This document shows, piece by piece, positions 35,343 to 47,885 of a stretch of 64,000 nucleotides of DNA. Every line of letters begins with the position of its first letter. Position 1 is the first letter of the stretch. The notes beneath the pieces are model-generated. The model did no database searches, was not told the origin of the DNA, and worked only from the letters and a program-made list of their open reading frames with translations. The stretch is taken from positions 19,345,409-19,409,408 of the forward strand of contig OW203765.1 in NCBI GenBank assembly GCA_934045905.1, read 5' to 3'. This DNA comes from Leuctra nigra (lineage: Eukaryota > Arthropoda > Insecta > Plecoptera > Leuctridae). Made by a program: the position numbers and the translations under genes.

Positions 35343-36624
35343 GTTATACTGTTGCTTCTTTATTTATAAATGATTTGTTATTCGGCTTGAACCACAACCT
35401 TGGTCCTAATACTGAATCAAAATACAAAAAACTGTTTCATGTGAGCTGAAAGTTTTCTCATTACAAGGGATGGCAATGTCACCGTACTTATAATAAGTTT
35501 CAGCCAATCAATCCTCTGTTTTTAAAGTATTATAGCAGGACGGCAAATTTGAAACTTGAAAACATACTTAGTAAAAATTTACACGATAGAATGGGTTATA
35601 AATAATCTGCATAAAAGACTTACATTTTAAGAGTAAGTATTTATAAGATTTATGAGCTTGTAAGTTGTTATAATAACTTGACCGAAACGTAAATGCTGAA
35701 ACATTCTAATTTTCCGGCTTCAAAACAAAGTTTCTAAAACTGAAATGTTATAAAACGAGTTACTAATTAATTTAAGTAATTGAACCAATTTAATGGTACA
35801 GATACCTACGTATTGAAATACAGTCGAATTGTCGGAACTTCTATTCACACTTCGCCAACGCGCGACTGCCAACAAACTAAATTCAATTATCAATTGTCAC
35901 ACTCAGATATTATATTAATCAATCGCACCTGAATATACTGACATATCGGTAGCTTTCAATAAGGCTTGTCGTAGCAAACAACAACAACAACGACAAACAA
36001 ACAAACTGACAAGTTGTGGGTTGGTTTGACAGGTATTGTTATTGGTTTGATTAATTGTATGGACAACTAAGTGCGGCAAGCGTAACTCCAAGTTCAGTCA
36101 TTAAAGGAATGATATGTTGTTTGACTAGAATAAAATCTTTTGTCCGGCAATGTCACACTTTAAGTTGACGTACGATGTTGTCAACAATTCACTTAGTTTG
36201 GGGGAGAATTATGGTATAGAAGGGTTTTGACACAAATTAATTGATGTCAAATTGAATATATAATTTGACAATTTTGACAAAAGATACTTATCATTTTTCA
36301 TAGGCTGAAAAGAAATAAGAGATGGTACATTCGAACTAATTGGGCATGTGCGAAGCTCAAATCCGACCGATAGAGGAAGCACCTGCTGTGTGAGCAGAAG
36401 CGTAGCTATTGGTTCACAAGAAAATTTGCATTAGGAAGGAGTTGAATTCGTTTTGAAAAGTACAGAATATCTGCCCAAATATTTCAATATGAGATAAAAA
36501 TGCGTTCATATCAATAACAAATGTATAATTGGTATATAAAATATGCAAAATAACAAGAATTTAAATATATTTGACGAATAATATAATGTGTAGACTGCAC
36601 ATGGGTACAAGTGGCCGCTATTTA

Positions 36625-36755
36625 GACAATAGTATGTGTGCAATTTCAGATCGATTGGTTGAACTATTTACTTGGGCATTGCCTACAAAAAAAATAGGAT
36701 AAAAACAGAGAGAAAGTGTCGTAAGATTACCGTAAGAGTTCCGTAGAATAGAGCG
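36625..36755 (-). mobile_element. Helentron-like (HINE) fragment, copy 7
   Basis: tgtgcaatttcagatcgatt...cagagagaaagtg and agagcgagcactc match the 5' portion of the family in inverse orientation. Partial and diverged. Confidence 0.55.
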
Positions 36756-38018
36756 AGCACTCAAATAGCATGTAATAGTATTGTTACAGTATTCTCGATT
36801 CAATACGTCAACTCTGGGAATCTGTATGGCAATGTCTTCCTCCTTTCTAAATCTCCGTCACAACACAATATCTAAAATGATATATTTCGAAGATTGCCCT
36901 CCTCCCTGGCACGATCCTGACGTTCCATGACGCAGATTGGCAGTAGAAAAGTCACTCTCGGTTTTGATCCGACTTCTACATAACCTTGAATCAAACAAGA
37001 TCTACCTATCCCGACTTATTGAGCTTCATATAAATATAATGTCCTGCGTGTGTCGAGACTTGAAGGTCGCGGGACCGGGAATAAGGAGGGAGCGCGAGTT
37101 ATTCCAGGAATCTAGTGGGTCACGCTAGCCGGCACGAATGTAAGATGTATGACAAGACATGTCAGCCATTGTGCCGGCACGCGGCTTGTCTTAGTGGTCG
37201 GCTGATCTCGAGGTGGAGTGGTTAGTCAAGGAATAGGTGCCCCCATATTGTAGTTGCATATCACTCTAGGTGCTTTAAGTTACAGTCGCCAATCTTGTTC
37301 ATTTTGTTGGGAAGACAGTCAATTTTTCAATAGTTTAATCGTAGGTTCAGGCGTAGTGACAACAAAATGCTAACATTTTCACTTGGAAGGGTTCAGTTAA
37401 GCAAAGACAATTCTTCCTCATCAGATAAGTTAAGACACTTCAGTTGGAACTAATCTAAGCATAAAAGAGCTTCCAAAATAGGTAACTTTGAAGATGATTT
37501 TACTTCATTGCACCTAAATATTCTCAAATCAAGACCTGAAGTTGAAGAAAATCCAACGAGCAGCCAAAGAACAGCAAACTTTACTACTTTTTTTACTTTA
37601 TTTTTTTAAGGGCACTATGCATCACAAACCTGACACAATTTTGCCAACAAAACATGCGCTCTTCTTCATCTTTCCAACGAAATGTTGAGCTATTAATTTC
37701 ACATGCGTATGACTACACGAGATTTTAAATCACTGGAAAATCAACTTCTATTGACTGAAAATATTGATAAGCTTCAGTATCCAGTCCCCATAGTATAAAG
37801 GTCCAGTCAAAGATGTTATGAATACTCCGTAAGTTTTAATAATATCTTTGGTCCAGTCCTTCATAAGTCGTCTTGGACAACTCAACATGAACGATATAAG
37901 GAGTGTTGCCAAAGGTAACTATTTTTTTATCGAATGCATAGAATTACTACTCAATCCTCTTAAATACAGTTGTGAAAGAAAGATATAAAATAAAATAAGG
38001 AAATTAAATCAAGAATGA

Positions 38019-38403
38019 AATGCAGTTGAAATGGCGTTCTGGAGAAGGTCTTGCGGCGTTACTATTTTTGACCACATTAGAAATGAGGAGATAAGAGACA
38101 GAATGGGGATCCACACACCACTTACAGAAGGTATAGAAATAAAACAGCTACTCTGGTATGGCCATATGAGGAGGATGCCAGAAGAACGATTGCCTGCCAA
38201 AATATGGAAGTTTAAACCTAGAAGAAGAAGAAGAAGAAGAAGGAAGAGAGGTCGTCCAAGAAGGATGTGGCTTGATGGCATTGGAGAAGCCATGGAGAAA
38301 AGGAATCTTCTCGAACATGATTGCCATAACCGGAAGGTGTGGCGTGCGGGATGCGGAAAACGGCCCGAGCTGTAGTGAATCCGCTCAATATATATATATA
38401 TAT
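38019..38403 (+). mobile_element. 5'-truncated LINE, C-terminal RT region, with 13-bp TSD
   Basis: The frame encodes the tail of a non-LTR retrotransposon ORF2 (FWRRSCGVTIFDHIRNEEIR, QLLWYGHMRRMPEERLPAKI, KRGRPRRMWLDGI), then a (TA)n tail. The flanks aaatcaagaatga (38006-38018 and 38404-38416) are an exact target duplication. A copy cut at its 5' end by normal incomplete reverse transcription; intact frame suggests it is fairly young. Confidence 0.9.
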
Positions 38404-38454
38404 AAATCAAGAATGATTATGATAAGTACATGACTTATTTACTATGATGATGAA

Positions 38455-38605
38455 TGGACTCTGGGAAGGAGGCGGCCGTGTCCTATTAGTTGGGAACCTA
38501 CCCATCATTTGCGCCTCGACTGAAACCTCAGTCAACGAGACCGCGGGGTTCGAACCCGGAATCTCCGGAGCGCTGCCCCTGAGCCAACTTGCACCGTTCA
38601 CTGAC
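38455..38605 (-). mobile_element. tRNA-derived SINE
   Basis: On the minus strand: an A-box-like gttggctcaggggc and a B-box gggttcgaacccc, spaced as in a tRNA. It lies just beyond the LINE at 38019-38403. Confidence 0.5.
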
Positions 38606-41600
38606 TGTCGCAGTACTTTTGAGGATTTACCAAAACACTCGAACCAATGAAACACGGGTTAGAAATAAATTGACACAAAACAATACAAACTGGGTTTTCA
38701 TTGAGAGCTATCCTGGGTTCAAACTCGATTGCACATTCCTTCATAACAATTCGGAAAAATCAAACGACCTTTGGGCATCTACCAAGCTCATCTAACAATA
38801 GAATGAACCAAAATCGATTAGTCGCATAAAATTAGATGTGAGTGAACTACTTGTTAGTTCCTGCACAAGAAGTCGGTGGGTGGATTTGAACTTGATTCAG
38901 AAATCACTGATGGACTTTAGACCATCTTAAAGCTGTTTACGACGATATAACCCACCTTAAATAATCTTTTATCCCCTTCTCTCGTGGTTATACCTATAAT
39001 AGTAGTTATATAATACCGATGAGCCGATGAGAAATAGTACGTTGAACCGTACCTGCCAATTAACAATCACAATAATGTCCTCGTTTGCGTGTTGTGTATT
39101 TGTGTCGACGTGTACGATATTTCCATCAATGCACGCCAACTTATGGATTATATATTCGATCTACTGACCTGATTTTGTGAATCTCAAATCACACAAATCT
39201 AATAATATAAGTAGAACATAAGTTTCAAAAAATTGGAATGCACCAATTTTCTTTGCCAAGAGGATATGTGTTCAGTTATTCAGCCTCTCACATATGAGCT
39301 TGAAAATATATCAAAATGTGTTCTGTTTGAGTTTATAAGCTGGAGTCATAATCGTAAGCTTACGGCATTGTATTAATTTTTAATTAGGTACGACATGTAA
39401 ACAAACTAAGACCAACGAAAACCATCTATGAAAAAATCTTCTATTTTCTAAAAGCAAATGTCTCTGAAAAACAGTTTACTGTTACATATTCAACCCCCCC
39501 TCCCCCCCCCCCCCCCCCCACGAACTGCTAGACAGGATTCTGAGTATGCAGCCGCCAACTGCGAGGGATGAAATACGCGATGCAAACTTGCAAACGTCGA
39601 TAATATTCTGCACAAAGCGTTCCACTAAGTCTGTTCCGCGATCATGGCGTGCCGTTCGGACACTGCAATTGAGTTACTAGCATGGAACACGAGTTAAATA
39701 TTATTTATAGTTGTGAATTGGTGAATGATATCGAACAATCGTCCCCATTACATTTACCTCATTCATTACAAACACTAGTGACTCTGAAGCATTCATTTTA
39801 GTGTAATTTGATTTTTACTTCGTATTTTTGTTTTGTTTTGTATGCACCTACCTTTGCTTTTTGTATTTCATTATTTCCTTTCTATTTAGTAGTTTTCAAT
39901 TATTTTTAAAGGTACACTGATTATTTTTAGTTGTACATCGCCGAATAGATTCTCCACGTCATAACAAAGAACATGCTTAAACAATTTCCTCCGCAGAAAT
40001 ATTTTGTCACATAAATTGTCAAAGTTCAGCCAAAAAGTAAGAAGTCTGAATTTTTCATATTTACCTTAGTTTTTGAAGCTGTAAAGCTTCAATTTTTTAT
40101 ACTGAACCCAACGGCTGAAAACGTTCAGTATATATCAATAATATGGAGTGTTAAAACTTGTATAAAATCGCCTGCTGTTCTATTGAGCAAGATATGGTTT
40201 ACAGCCGATGATGGCATCCCGTTTTAACGATTTGTTTATCCGAGGTTTACTCCCGAAGAGTGAATTCCACTTTTAGCTGCATTGTGTACGGCTTTAGAAT
40301 GGCAATATCTTGGCGATGCCAAATGGAACGAAGGCCAAGTTTATAAATAAAAAAAAACTTCGAACTCTGTGAGAGCTTTCGCCAAATATCCAGAGATAAC
40401 TGAATCAAGTTTTTCAATTCCAGCGTTTATAAAAGATGGTAATCTTGCTGAACTATTGACCCGAATTGATTTCAATTAATACATGTGACTCAGTTCGTTT
40501 TCAATCAAATCATATACTCAATCGCAAGACGAAGATCAATTCAATTGCAATTTAATAGTCATTTCAACGAAGGTGCGTGACAGTTACTATGAGCTGACAC
40601 AGTCACATGCAAGTTCACAAAGGCTGGTCAAGCGAATTGAATTGACAGTCAAGAGTATTGCAATTTTAAACAATGATTCCAATAAAATACATGTATAAAA
40701 CATACATATTTTAAATGTATATCAATCTAGGTTAGGGCAAGAGAGAATGGGGTCGCTTTACCTCCCCTCCTGGGCCCAGATTAACAAAGCTTTGGAATCA
40801 GGGCCCTGGAAACCATATACAAACAGATTTTCGGGTTTTTAAAACATTCGCCCACTTCCAACAGTATATACAGATAAAATCAGGTATCTTTTTCACTTGT
40901 ACAACATTTGGCAAGTTATTCTGATAACTTATTTTCCATACAAAAAGAAGTAAAGTAGCAAAAACCAGCGGTACACAATGTTATAAGCACACCTACTGCA
41001 ATATGTTTGTTTATAAACAAAGTTAAGTGTTTATCGGCAATATTTTACCCTCTCACTGTTGGCGTTACGGCACTATATCTAAAATTACAATTTGAAGATT
41101 GCCCCCCCCCCCCCCCCCCCCCCGTGGGAAAGACTGCTTTCGGTTTTGGCACTATAGTGCTAAGGGCCATTGTGAGTGATATTTTGATGAAAGAAAAGTG
41201 AGAGTGATGGCCAAGACATATATTCCGGAGTGTTGGTGGGAGGGGAGGGGGGGGGGGGCTGAGTGATCAATTTTTTCATACTCTCTTTGACATGTTTAAG
41301 TAAGACATTTTTCAGATGTTCAGAAATTGTTGACATTCTATGCGTGGTCAGACAACAATACAATGAATTATTGGGTTCATGGTTGAGCATTTTGTAGAGA
41401 GCTGAAAGTCATTCAATTACATTTTATTCGATATTTGTTATTATTACAACAGATGTGACCTTGAAATGCTTCGCAAATGTGTTGTGATGTTTCTTGTAAA
41501 ATAACACCTGCATGTGACTGTACATGTAAAATATCAATACTCCCATACAGATTGCCCAGAGGTACCTAGTAGACAAATTATTCCATTCGGAGAGTATCTG

Positions 41601-41954
41601 TTGGTCAGGCAAGGATTCTGAACGATGCGTTTTTGGTTGATATGTCATCGTTATAATTGTTTTATCACTCGCGATCTGTTGAAACAATGAATGGACTGTC
41701 TGCACTTATCTTTAGAGGTTAAGAGAAGCATCTGGTAGTCATGAGTTCTTCAATTGATGCAGTTTTCAGCGTTTTATCTGACATCTGTATTTTGAGCTAC
41801 AGTAAAATTTTGTGGATAAAAAAGAGAAACTACGAACCTCAAAACCTTAATTTTTAATCTAAAAAAACGTCAGCGATCTTCATTGATAAACTCCAAAACA
41901 AGACAGTTAATTAACTCAACTCTAGGTCTAGGATCTATAGGTTTCCGAATCTAT

Positions 41955-42030
41955 ACCGTACAGTTCGAGTGTTCAGAACGACTTGGCTGGGTGTAGCGAC
42001 CGCTTCATAATACAAACTAATAGTACGAAA
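41955..42030. repeat. Fragment related to the 15449-16918 element
   Basis: acgacttggctgggtgtagc followed by gaccgct is the inverted counterpart of 15553-15595 (gcggtcgctccacccagcca). Confidence 0.5.
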
Positions 42031-42682
42031 GAAATATTTCCATCTAGGTACTCCTATAATTGTTTATCATGTCAAATATCATGTCGATGTTATAATGTCG
42101 AATATTAATAAAATCAAGCAGTTCTACAATTTTCGCCATGCTTAAGATATTATTATATTATCAATCAATTCTGAATCAATAAAAAAGGAATCCACACGTA
42201 TAAATATACGAGTACATCAAGGTCAGAAGCAACACTTTCAGGTAAATTAATGCGACGTGGTCAGACAAATCTTTCTTTATCTTATCAAGAAAAGTTACAA
42301 ACACCGTACCTCTTCAAAGTCACTTAAATCAAAAAAGCACGTGATTGTAAATTAACCTTTCATATATTTTCAACCCTCATCAACTTTTTAATTCTGTTTA
42401 CCTACTCTAGGTAATAACTTGGCGATGGACTGTAGTTGTGTTTTGGTTGTGTTGTTGTAAACAAAGCTGACATCAGAATTCACTTGTTCTAAATTGAGAG
42501 AAAGATAACAGAATCAGATATGCTGTGGGCGCAGCCAGATTCTTGTCAGAGGGATGGGCGAACTCCAAAATATATGTAATTTTAGATCAAATGTAGACAC
42601 GGAATACAAAGAAAGTGGGATTGTGCTGCCCAGGAATTGTCTAGTTGGGATAATAAGTTGTTACAGCGAGTTGTTAGAAGTA

Positions 42683-43035
42683 GCAAAACGCTCTATATAA
42701 CTCGTTGATAAGTTAGTATTAGTATTTAGTAATAGGGGTTAACGTTGCTTTTAGGTCTAAATATCTTGGAAAAGCGTGATATGCAATTACAACAAAATCA
42801 AATACATCAATGACGCAGTGGAAATTTCTTACGATTACGGTTTGTTTGAAAATTGTAAAAAAACTGGTCCCAGTGAGTGACAATGCAAAATTTGAAGTTG
42901 ATCGGTCTATCGGTTCCATTTTTAATTTTCAACCACTCAGGGGATGTTGATCAAATTCTATACCCGTGACCGCTCATATGAAATTTGTGTGTGTGCAAAA
43001 TTTCAGATCGATTGGTTGAACGGTTCGACCTGGAC
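42683..43035 (-). mobile_element. Helentron-like (HINE) fragment, copy 8
   Basis: It opens gcaaaacgctctatataact, has gtgtgcaaaatttcagatcg internally, and the distal end is lost. Diverged copy. Confidence 0.6.
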
Positions 43036-43929
43036 AGAAACGTGGTTTATTAAAAATTCTTTGTTACAATTTCAGCAGAAATCTGAAAATTTTGTAATCT
43101 CGGTATTTGAAAGCGGCGTGCATAAACCGACTAAGCTCGCTCAGCGCGCCACTGCTTCGAGATATGCTGTGCACTTTACATGGTAAGTCAGAGCAGTTCA
43201 GTTATTATATTAGTTGAGTGCGTCCCTTGCTTTTCAAGTGGTCAGAGAAGTTTACAAACGAACAAGTCTTTTTGTTGACAATATTGACGGAGTCCCACTC
43301 TCTACATTAATAGGCAATTCTTTACATCTTGATACGTAATTGTAAATTCACCTTTGCGGATCTCTTGGTTATGGTCAAGGTATTTTTGCTGATTACTCAT
43401 TTAAGTGTTTGATGAGATTTTATCAAGATAGTTAGACGGACCCTCAGTCACTTGAGGCGGCCATTCAGGGTCACATGATAAAAGATAAATTCAGGCGATA
43501 TTTTTACCTTGAACTTTTTAATCTTCAATTATTATACGACTAAAAAATAAACAAGTATAACCAGCATAAAAGCTAGTTGCAATTACTCACCAGTACAAAA
43601 CACGACCTAGTGTAACACATGTGATAATACTATAACAAATCAATGACCCGCTTTTTAAACGCGACTGATACGTGTATTTTCCACAACAGTATTACATAAC
43701 CTTGAAGTAATAAACAAACGCACGTTGCCAGAGAAATAAATAGCTACGCTATCCATTAACAAACACAATAAATTATTATTATTTATTTACCTGTCAGTAT
43801 CAACCTCTTATCAGCAGCTTCTATTGTAATGGGTGCAATCGGTGGCAGTTGCCCGCAATCAATGCCAACAACTTCACTTAACCCATCGCCTTATCATTCT
43901 GTTATCACTGAATCGACCTTGAGCACCTG

Positions 43930-44060
43930 CTAGCACACGTCGCGACGCCTGTCGTCACGTGCAGGCGTCGCCGGACTGAGACGCGAGACGCCGGCGTCGG
44001 CAAGTCACGTGGCGTCTGCCGGTCAGCTGTTGCGTGCGCTTGCGCAGTAGGGTTGAGATG
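43930..44060 (-). promoter_or_regulatory. CpG-dense block, candidate promoter/first exon
   Basis: Many CpGs in otherwise AT-rich DNA, two CACGTG/TCACGTG boxes and tgcgcaagcgcac (NRF1-like) on the minus strand, and a possible donor (CTAGCAG|gtgctc). It is the best candidate in the window for the SLC16 first exon, since exon 1 has an acceptor at 28857. No TATA box is evident. Could equally serve something on the plus strand. Confidence 0.35.
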
Positions 44061-45262
44061 GTCGCGGCGAGGCGCGAGACGAAACGTTCGATTTATTCAA
44101 ACGTGATTGTATTTTTTGTGCTCGATTTCCTTGCATCGATAACTCGCAGTCAAAACACAAGTACGAGAAATCAAGAAAATATCGCAGATTCAATCGTGGT
44201 ATGCAAATGTCTTGCATTAAATTTTCCCTATAAATAACGAGAGAATAGGAACATTTTCAGCACAAAATGGTTCCATATACGTATTTAAAATAGGCATTGA
44301 TACGTTCTAAAAGCTTTTAAATAATAAGTTGTAATGTTAAAGAAAACTCAGCCGATCGTTTTTACTCGACTTTAAAATTAACATTTGAGGAATTTATAAT
44401 GTTGTACCTAAAATCACAAGAATACAATAAGTAAATAAGACTTTAGGTGTACCAAGGTACTTTAGGGTACCAATATACTAGGTACCTATATTCCCTTCCA
44501 TGGTGGAAGTATCTTCTTTTAACATCCTAAATAAATAAATTTAGGTATAAGAAAATCTCATGTTCGATAAATATTAAGTAAATAAAACCTCACAACTCTT
44601 GGACATAACAATGGTACGAATTAAAAATACATTAAAACAACACGATATTTCGGAGACACAAACAACACAATATTATATATATGTTGACTTGGTAAGTACA
44701 TTATTCTTCCCTTTTATTAAATATTAAGTATCTACACATAAATCTCCTAACGTTTTTCCAACTAATTGGACTGACTATAATAATTAAATTAAAAAATGAT
44801 GATATTTATGCAATTATGTTATAAATATGAACTTTTGAAAACAAAATAATGCATTGATAGAATCTAGCCTACACGTGATTCGAATAGTTGTGAAATTAGA
44901 GCGAATGATGCCAGCCAAAGTAGCGCACTAATGCCGCAAATATGGCAGATAACGCAAGACCATGAATGCGAACGCTCTGTATCTGAAATTAGCGGAGATA
45001 TGGAGTAAAGCATTTGCACATACCAGTTAATTAAGAATCATTATCTTTATTTCCCTTACAATATAAGAGTTCTTCAACAATGCAACAAACTGTGTATCAT
45101 TCAACTCTATTTTATTACAAAATACGAATTATATTAGTTCGAAGTATGTAATATCGATCCTATGTTATATTATACAATATATTTACAAGGTTAACTCATA
45201 ATTATTTAAAAATAAATATATATAACATAGCTTCAACAATGAGACACATTTTAGTAAGTTTT
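44061..45262. other. Intergenic, nothing recognised
   Basis: AT-rich DNA between the candidate promoter and the acyltransferase 3' side. No gene. Confidence 0.4.
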
Positions 45263-45390
45263 GGGGCCCTATTCTATAACTTTAAACTTCCCAATTTTTC
45301 TGGAATTCTATTCACGGCCATATGAATTAACATAGCACCGAATCGGATTCCAGAAGAATCGATACAGTTAAAGTTATAGAATAGGGTCTC
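45263..45390. mobile_element. MITE with GGGGCCCTATTCTATAAC ends
   Basis: 128 bp. The left end ggggccctattctataactt and the right complement, with two mismatches near the tip. The interior cacggccata…gaat resembles the foldback at 11185-11783. Confidence 0.82.
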
Positions 45391-46049
45391 TGAATAATTG
45401 AAACTGTAGCTGCTGTCACGACAGTATCTATGAAACAAAGTACGAGTCATTCAGTGAACTTGTCAATGTCATCACACGTCTATTATGTAACTGTTCAGTG
45501 AACTCTTCTTACAAACATTTCATTCGATCTCTCGTTCAACGCAAGTTTGTCTAAAAAAGGCGAGATATCTACATAAAAGGATCCATTTATTGGGGATCTG
45601 TAAATTTAACAGTATGACATCTAAGTAGTTTTATTATGAGATTTACATTACTTCTTTTAATATGAAATTGTGGTCTGAAAGTTTAAAATCAAATAGTGCT
45701 ATGCTGACAAAATCCACTATGTAGTCCGAAAAATATGAAACATCCAGATTTATTGTGTTTATTGTACAAGATTTCCATCCAGAATTCCAGAATCCAGATT
45801 TATTGTGCTTATTTTCCTTACTTATTTATTGACAATAATTAAAACTGATAAATTGTTATACCATTATATGATATATAAATAAGAATTATTATATTATGAA
45901 AGATCATTATGATATAATGATATACCTCACGAAATGAAGCCTTTTTGTGTAGATTCAAATCCCTTCTCTCGTGACAGAGTAGCCACGCGTTCATTTGTAA
46001 TTTCTCCTTTCATTTTCATATCTTTGTAAGAAATAAGAACTAGACCTAG

Positions 46050-47820
46050 GTGACAGTCGACTGTCAGCAGTCGATGGGACTGCTTGTCAGTCGTGAGAGA
46101 GTTGATCTGCCGCAGGAAGCCTGTCACGAGTGTCACGTGATGAGGTGACAGTCGACTGTCAGCAGTAGATGGACTGCTTGTCAGTCGTGAGCGAGTTGAT
46201 CTGCCGCAGGAAGCCTGTCACGAGTGTCACGTGATGAGGTGACAGTCGACTGTCAGTCGTGAGCGAATTGATCTGTCGCAGGAAGCCTGTCACGAGTGTC
46301 ACGTGATGAGGTGACAGTCGACTGTCAGCAGGCGATGGACTGCTTGTCAGTCGTGAGCGAATTGATCTGTCGCAGGAAGCCTGTCACGAGTGTCACGTGA
46401 TGAGGTGACAGTCGACTGTCAGCAGTCGATGGACTGCTTGTCAGTCGTGAGAGAGTTGATCTGTCGTAGGAAGCCTGTCACGAGTGTCACGTGATGAGGT
46501 GACAGTCGACTATCAGCAGTCGATGGACTGCTTGTCAGTCGTGAGCGAGTTGATCTGTCGCAGGAAGCCTGTCACGAGTGTCACGTGATGAGGTGACAGT
46601 CGACTGTCAGCAGGCGATGGACTGCTTGTCAGTCGTGAGCGAATTGATCTGTCGCAGGAAGCCTGTCACGAGTGTCACGTGATGAGGTGACAGTCGACTG
46701 TCAGCAGTCGATGGACTGCTTGTCAGTCGTGAGAGAGTTGATCTGTCGCAGGAAGCCTGTCACGAGAGTCACATGATGAGGTGACAGTCGACTGTCAGCA
46801 GTCGATGGACTGCTTGTCAGTCGTGAGAGAGTTGATCTGTCGCAGGAAGCCTGTCACGAGAGTCACATGATGAGGTGACAGTCGACTGTCAGCAGTCGAT
46901 GGACTGCTTGTCAGTCGTGAGCGAGTTGATCTGTCGCAGGAAGCCTGTCACGAGTGTCACGTGATGAGGTGACAGTCGACTGTCAGCAGTAGATGGACTG
47001 CTTGTCAGTCGTGAGCGAATTGATCTGTCGCAGGAAGCCTGTCACGAGTGTCACGTGATGAGGTGACAGTCGACTGTCAGCAGTAGATGGACTGCTTGTC
47101 AGTCGTGAGAGAGTTGACTGTCGCAGGAAGCCTGTCACGAGTGTCACGTGATGAGGTGACAGTCGACTGTCAGCAGTCGATGGACTGCTTGTCAGTCGTG
47201 AGAGAATTGATCTGTCGCAGGAAGCCTGTCACGAGTGTCACGTGATGAGGTGACAGTCGACTGTCAGCAGTCGATGGACTGCTTGTCAGTCGTGAGCGAG
47301 TTGATCTGTCGTAGGAAGCCTGTCACGAGAGTCACGTGATGAGGTGACAGTCGACTGTCAGCAGTCGATGGACTGCTTGTCAGTCGTGAGAGAGTTGATC
47401 TGTCGCAGGAAGCCTGTCACGAGTGTCACGTGATGAGGTGACAGTCGACTGTCAGCAGTAGATGGACTGCTTGTCAGTCGTGAGCGAGTTGATCTGTCGC
47501 AGGAAGCCTGTCACGAGTGTCACGTGATGAGGTGACAGTCGACTGTCAGCAGTCGATGGACTGCTTGTCAGTCGTGAGCGAGTTGATCTGTCGCAGGAAG
47601 CCTGTCACGAGTGTCACGTGATGGGGTGACAGTCGACTGTCAGCAGTAGATGGACTGCTTGTCAGTCGTGAGCGAGTTGATCTGTCGCAGGAAGCCTGTC
47701 ACGAGTGTCACGTGATGGGGTGACAGTCGACTGTCAGCAGGCGATGGACTGCTTGTCAGTCGTGAGGGAGTTGATCTGTCGCAGGAAGCCTGTCACGAGT
47801 GTCACGTGATGGGGTGACAG
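46050..47820 (-). repeat. 94-bp tandem array (~19 copies) derived from the acyltransferase last exon
   Basis: The unit is 94 bp and contains the palindrome tgacagtcgactgtca. On the minus strand each unit encodes HVTLVTGFLRQINSLTTDKQ then S and a stop. One unit (about 46239-46308) lacks ~24 bp. Units differ by scattered changes (gcgag/gagag, cagtcga/cagtaga/caggcga). The copy next to the gene is coding; the rest fall after the stop. Confidence 0.95.
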
Positions 47821-47885
47821 CAACGCGTCAGACATGACACCGAACCTGACGGTCTCGCCGTAGCTGATAATAGTCAACGACAAAC
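47734..47885 (-). CDS. WS/DGAT exon K, C-terminus and stop
   Basis: It encodes LSLTIISYGETVRFGVMSDA, then LLSPHHVTLVTGFLRQINSL, TTDKQSIAC and TGA. Acceptor gtgtttcag. The last ~85 bp belong to the first unit of the 94-bp array. Confidence 0.88.

Larger units (their letters stand above)
28857..43900 (-). other. Long first intron or upstream region of the SLC16 gene
   Basis: About 15 kb with no host gene that I can support. It holds the MITEs, HINE copies, hAT, LINE and SINE pieces listed separately. Homopolymer C/G runs occur at 39495-39519, 41103-41123 and 41248-41259. Confidence 0.5.

Noticed and set aside
38444..38650. Frame with GFEPGISGALPLSQLAP
   Set aside because: Antisense reading of a tRNA-derived SINE (B-box gggttcgaacccc).
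8391..41259. Poly-G/C runs as functional quadruplex sites
   Set aside because: They are simple homopolymers, often in transposons, and their length is uncertain in sequencing. No further evidence.
46050..47820. Regular repeats as a possible CRISPR array
   Set aside because: Units are contiguous with no unique spacers, the context is eukaryotic, and the unit comes from the last acyltransferase exon.
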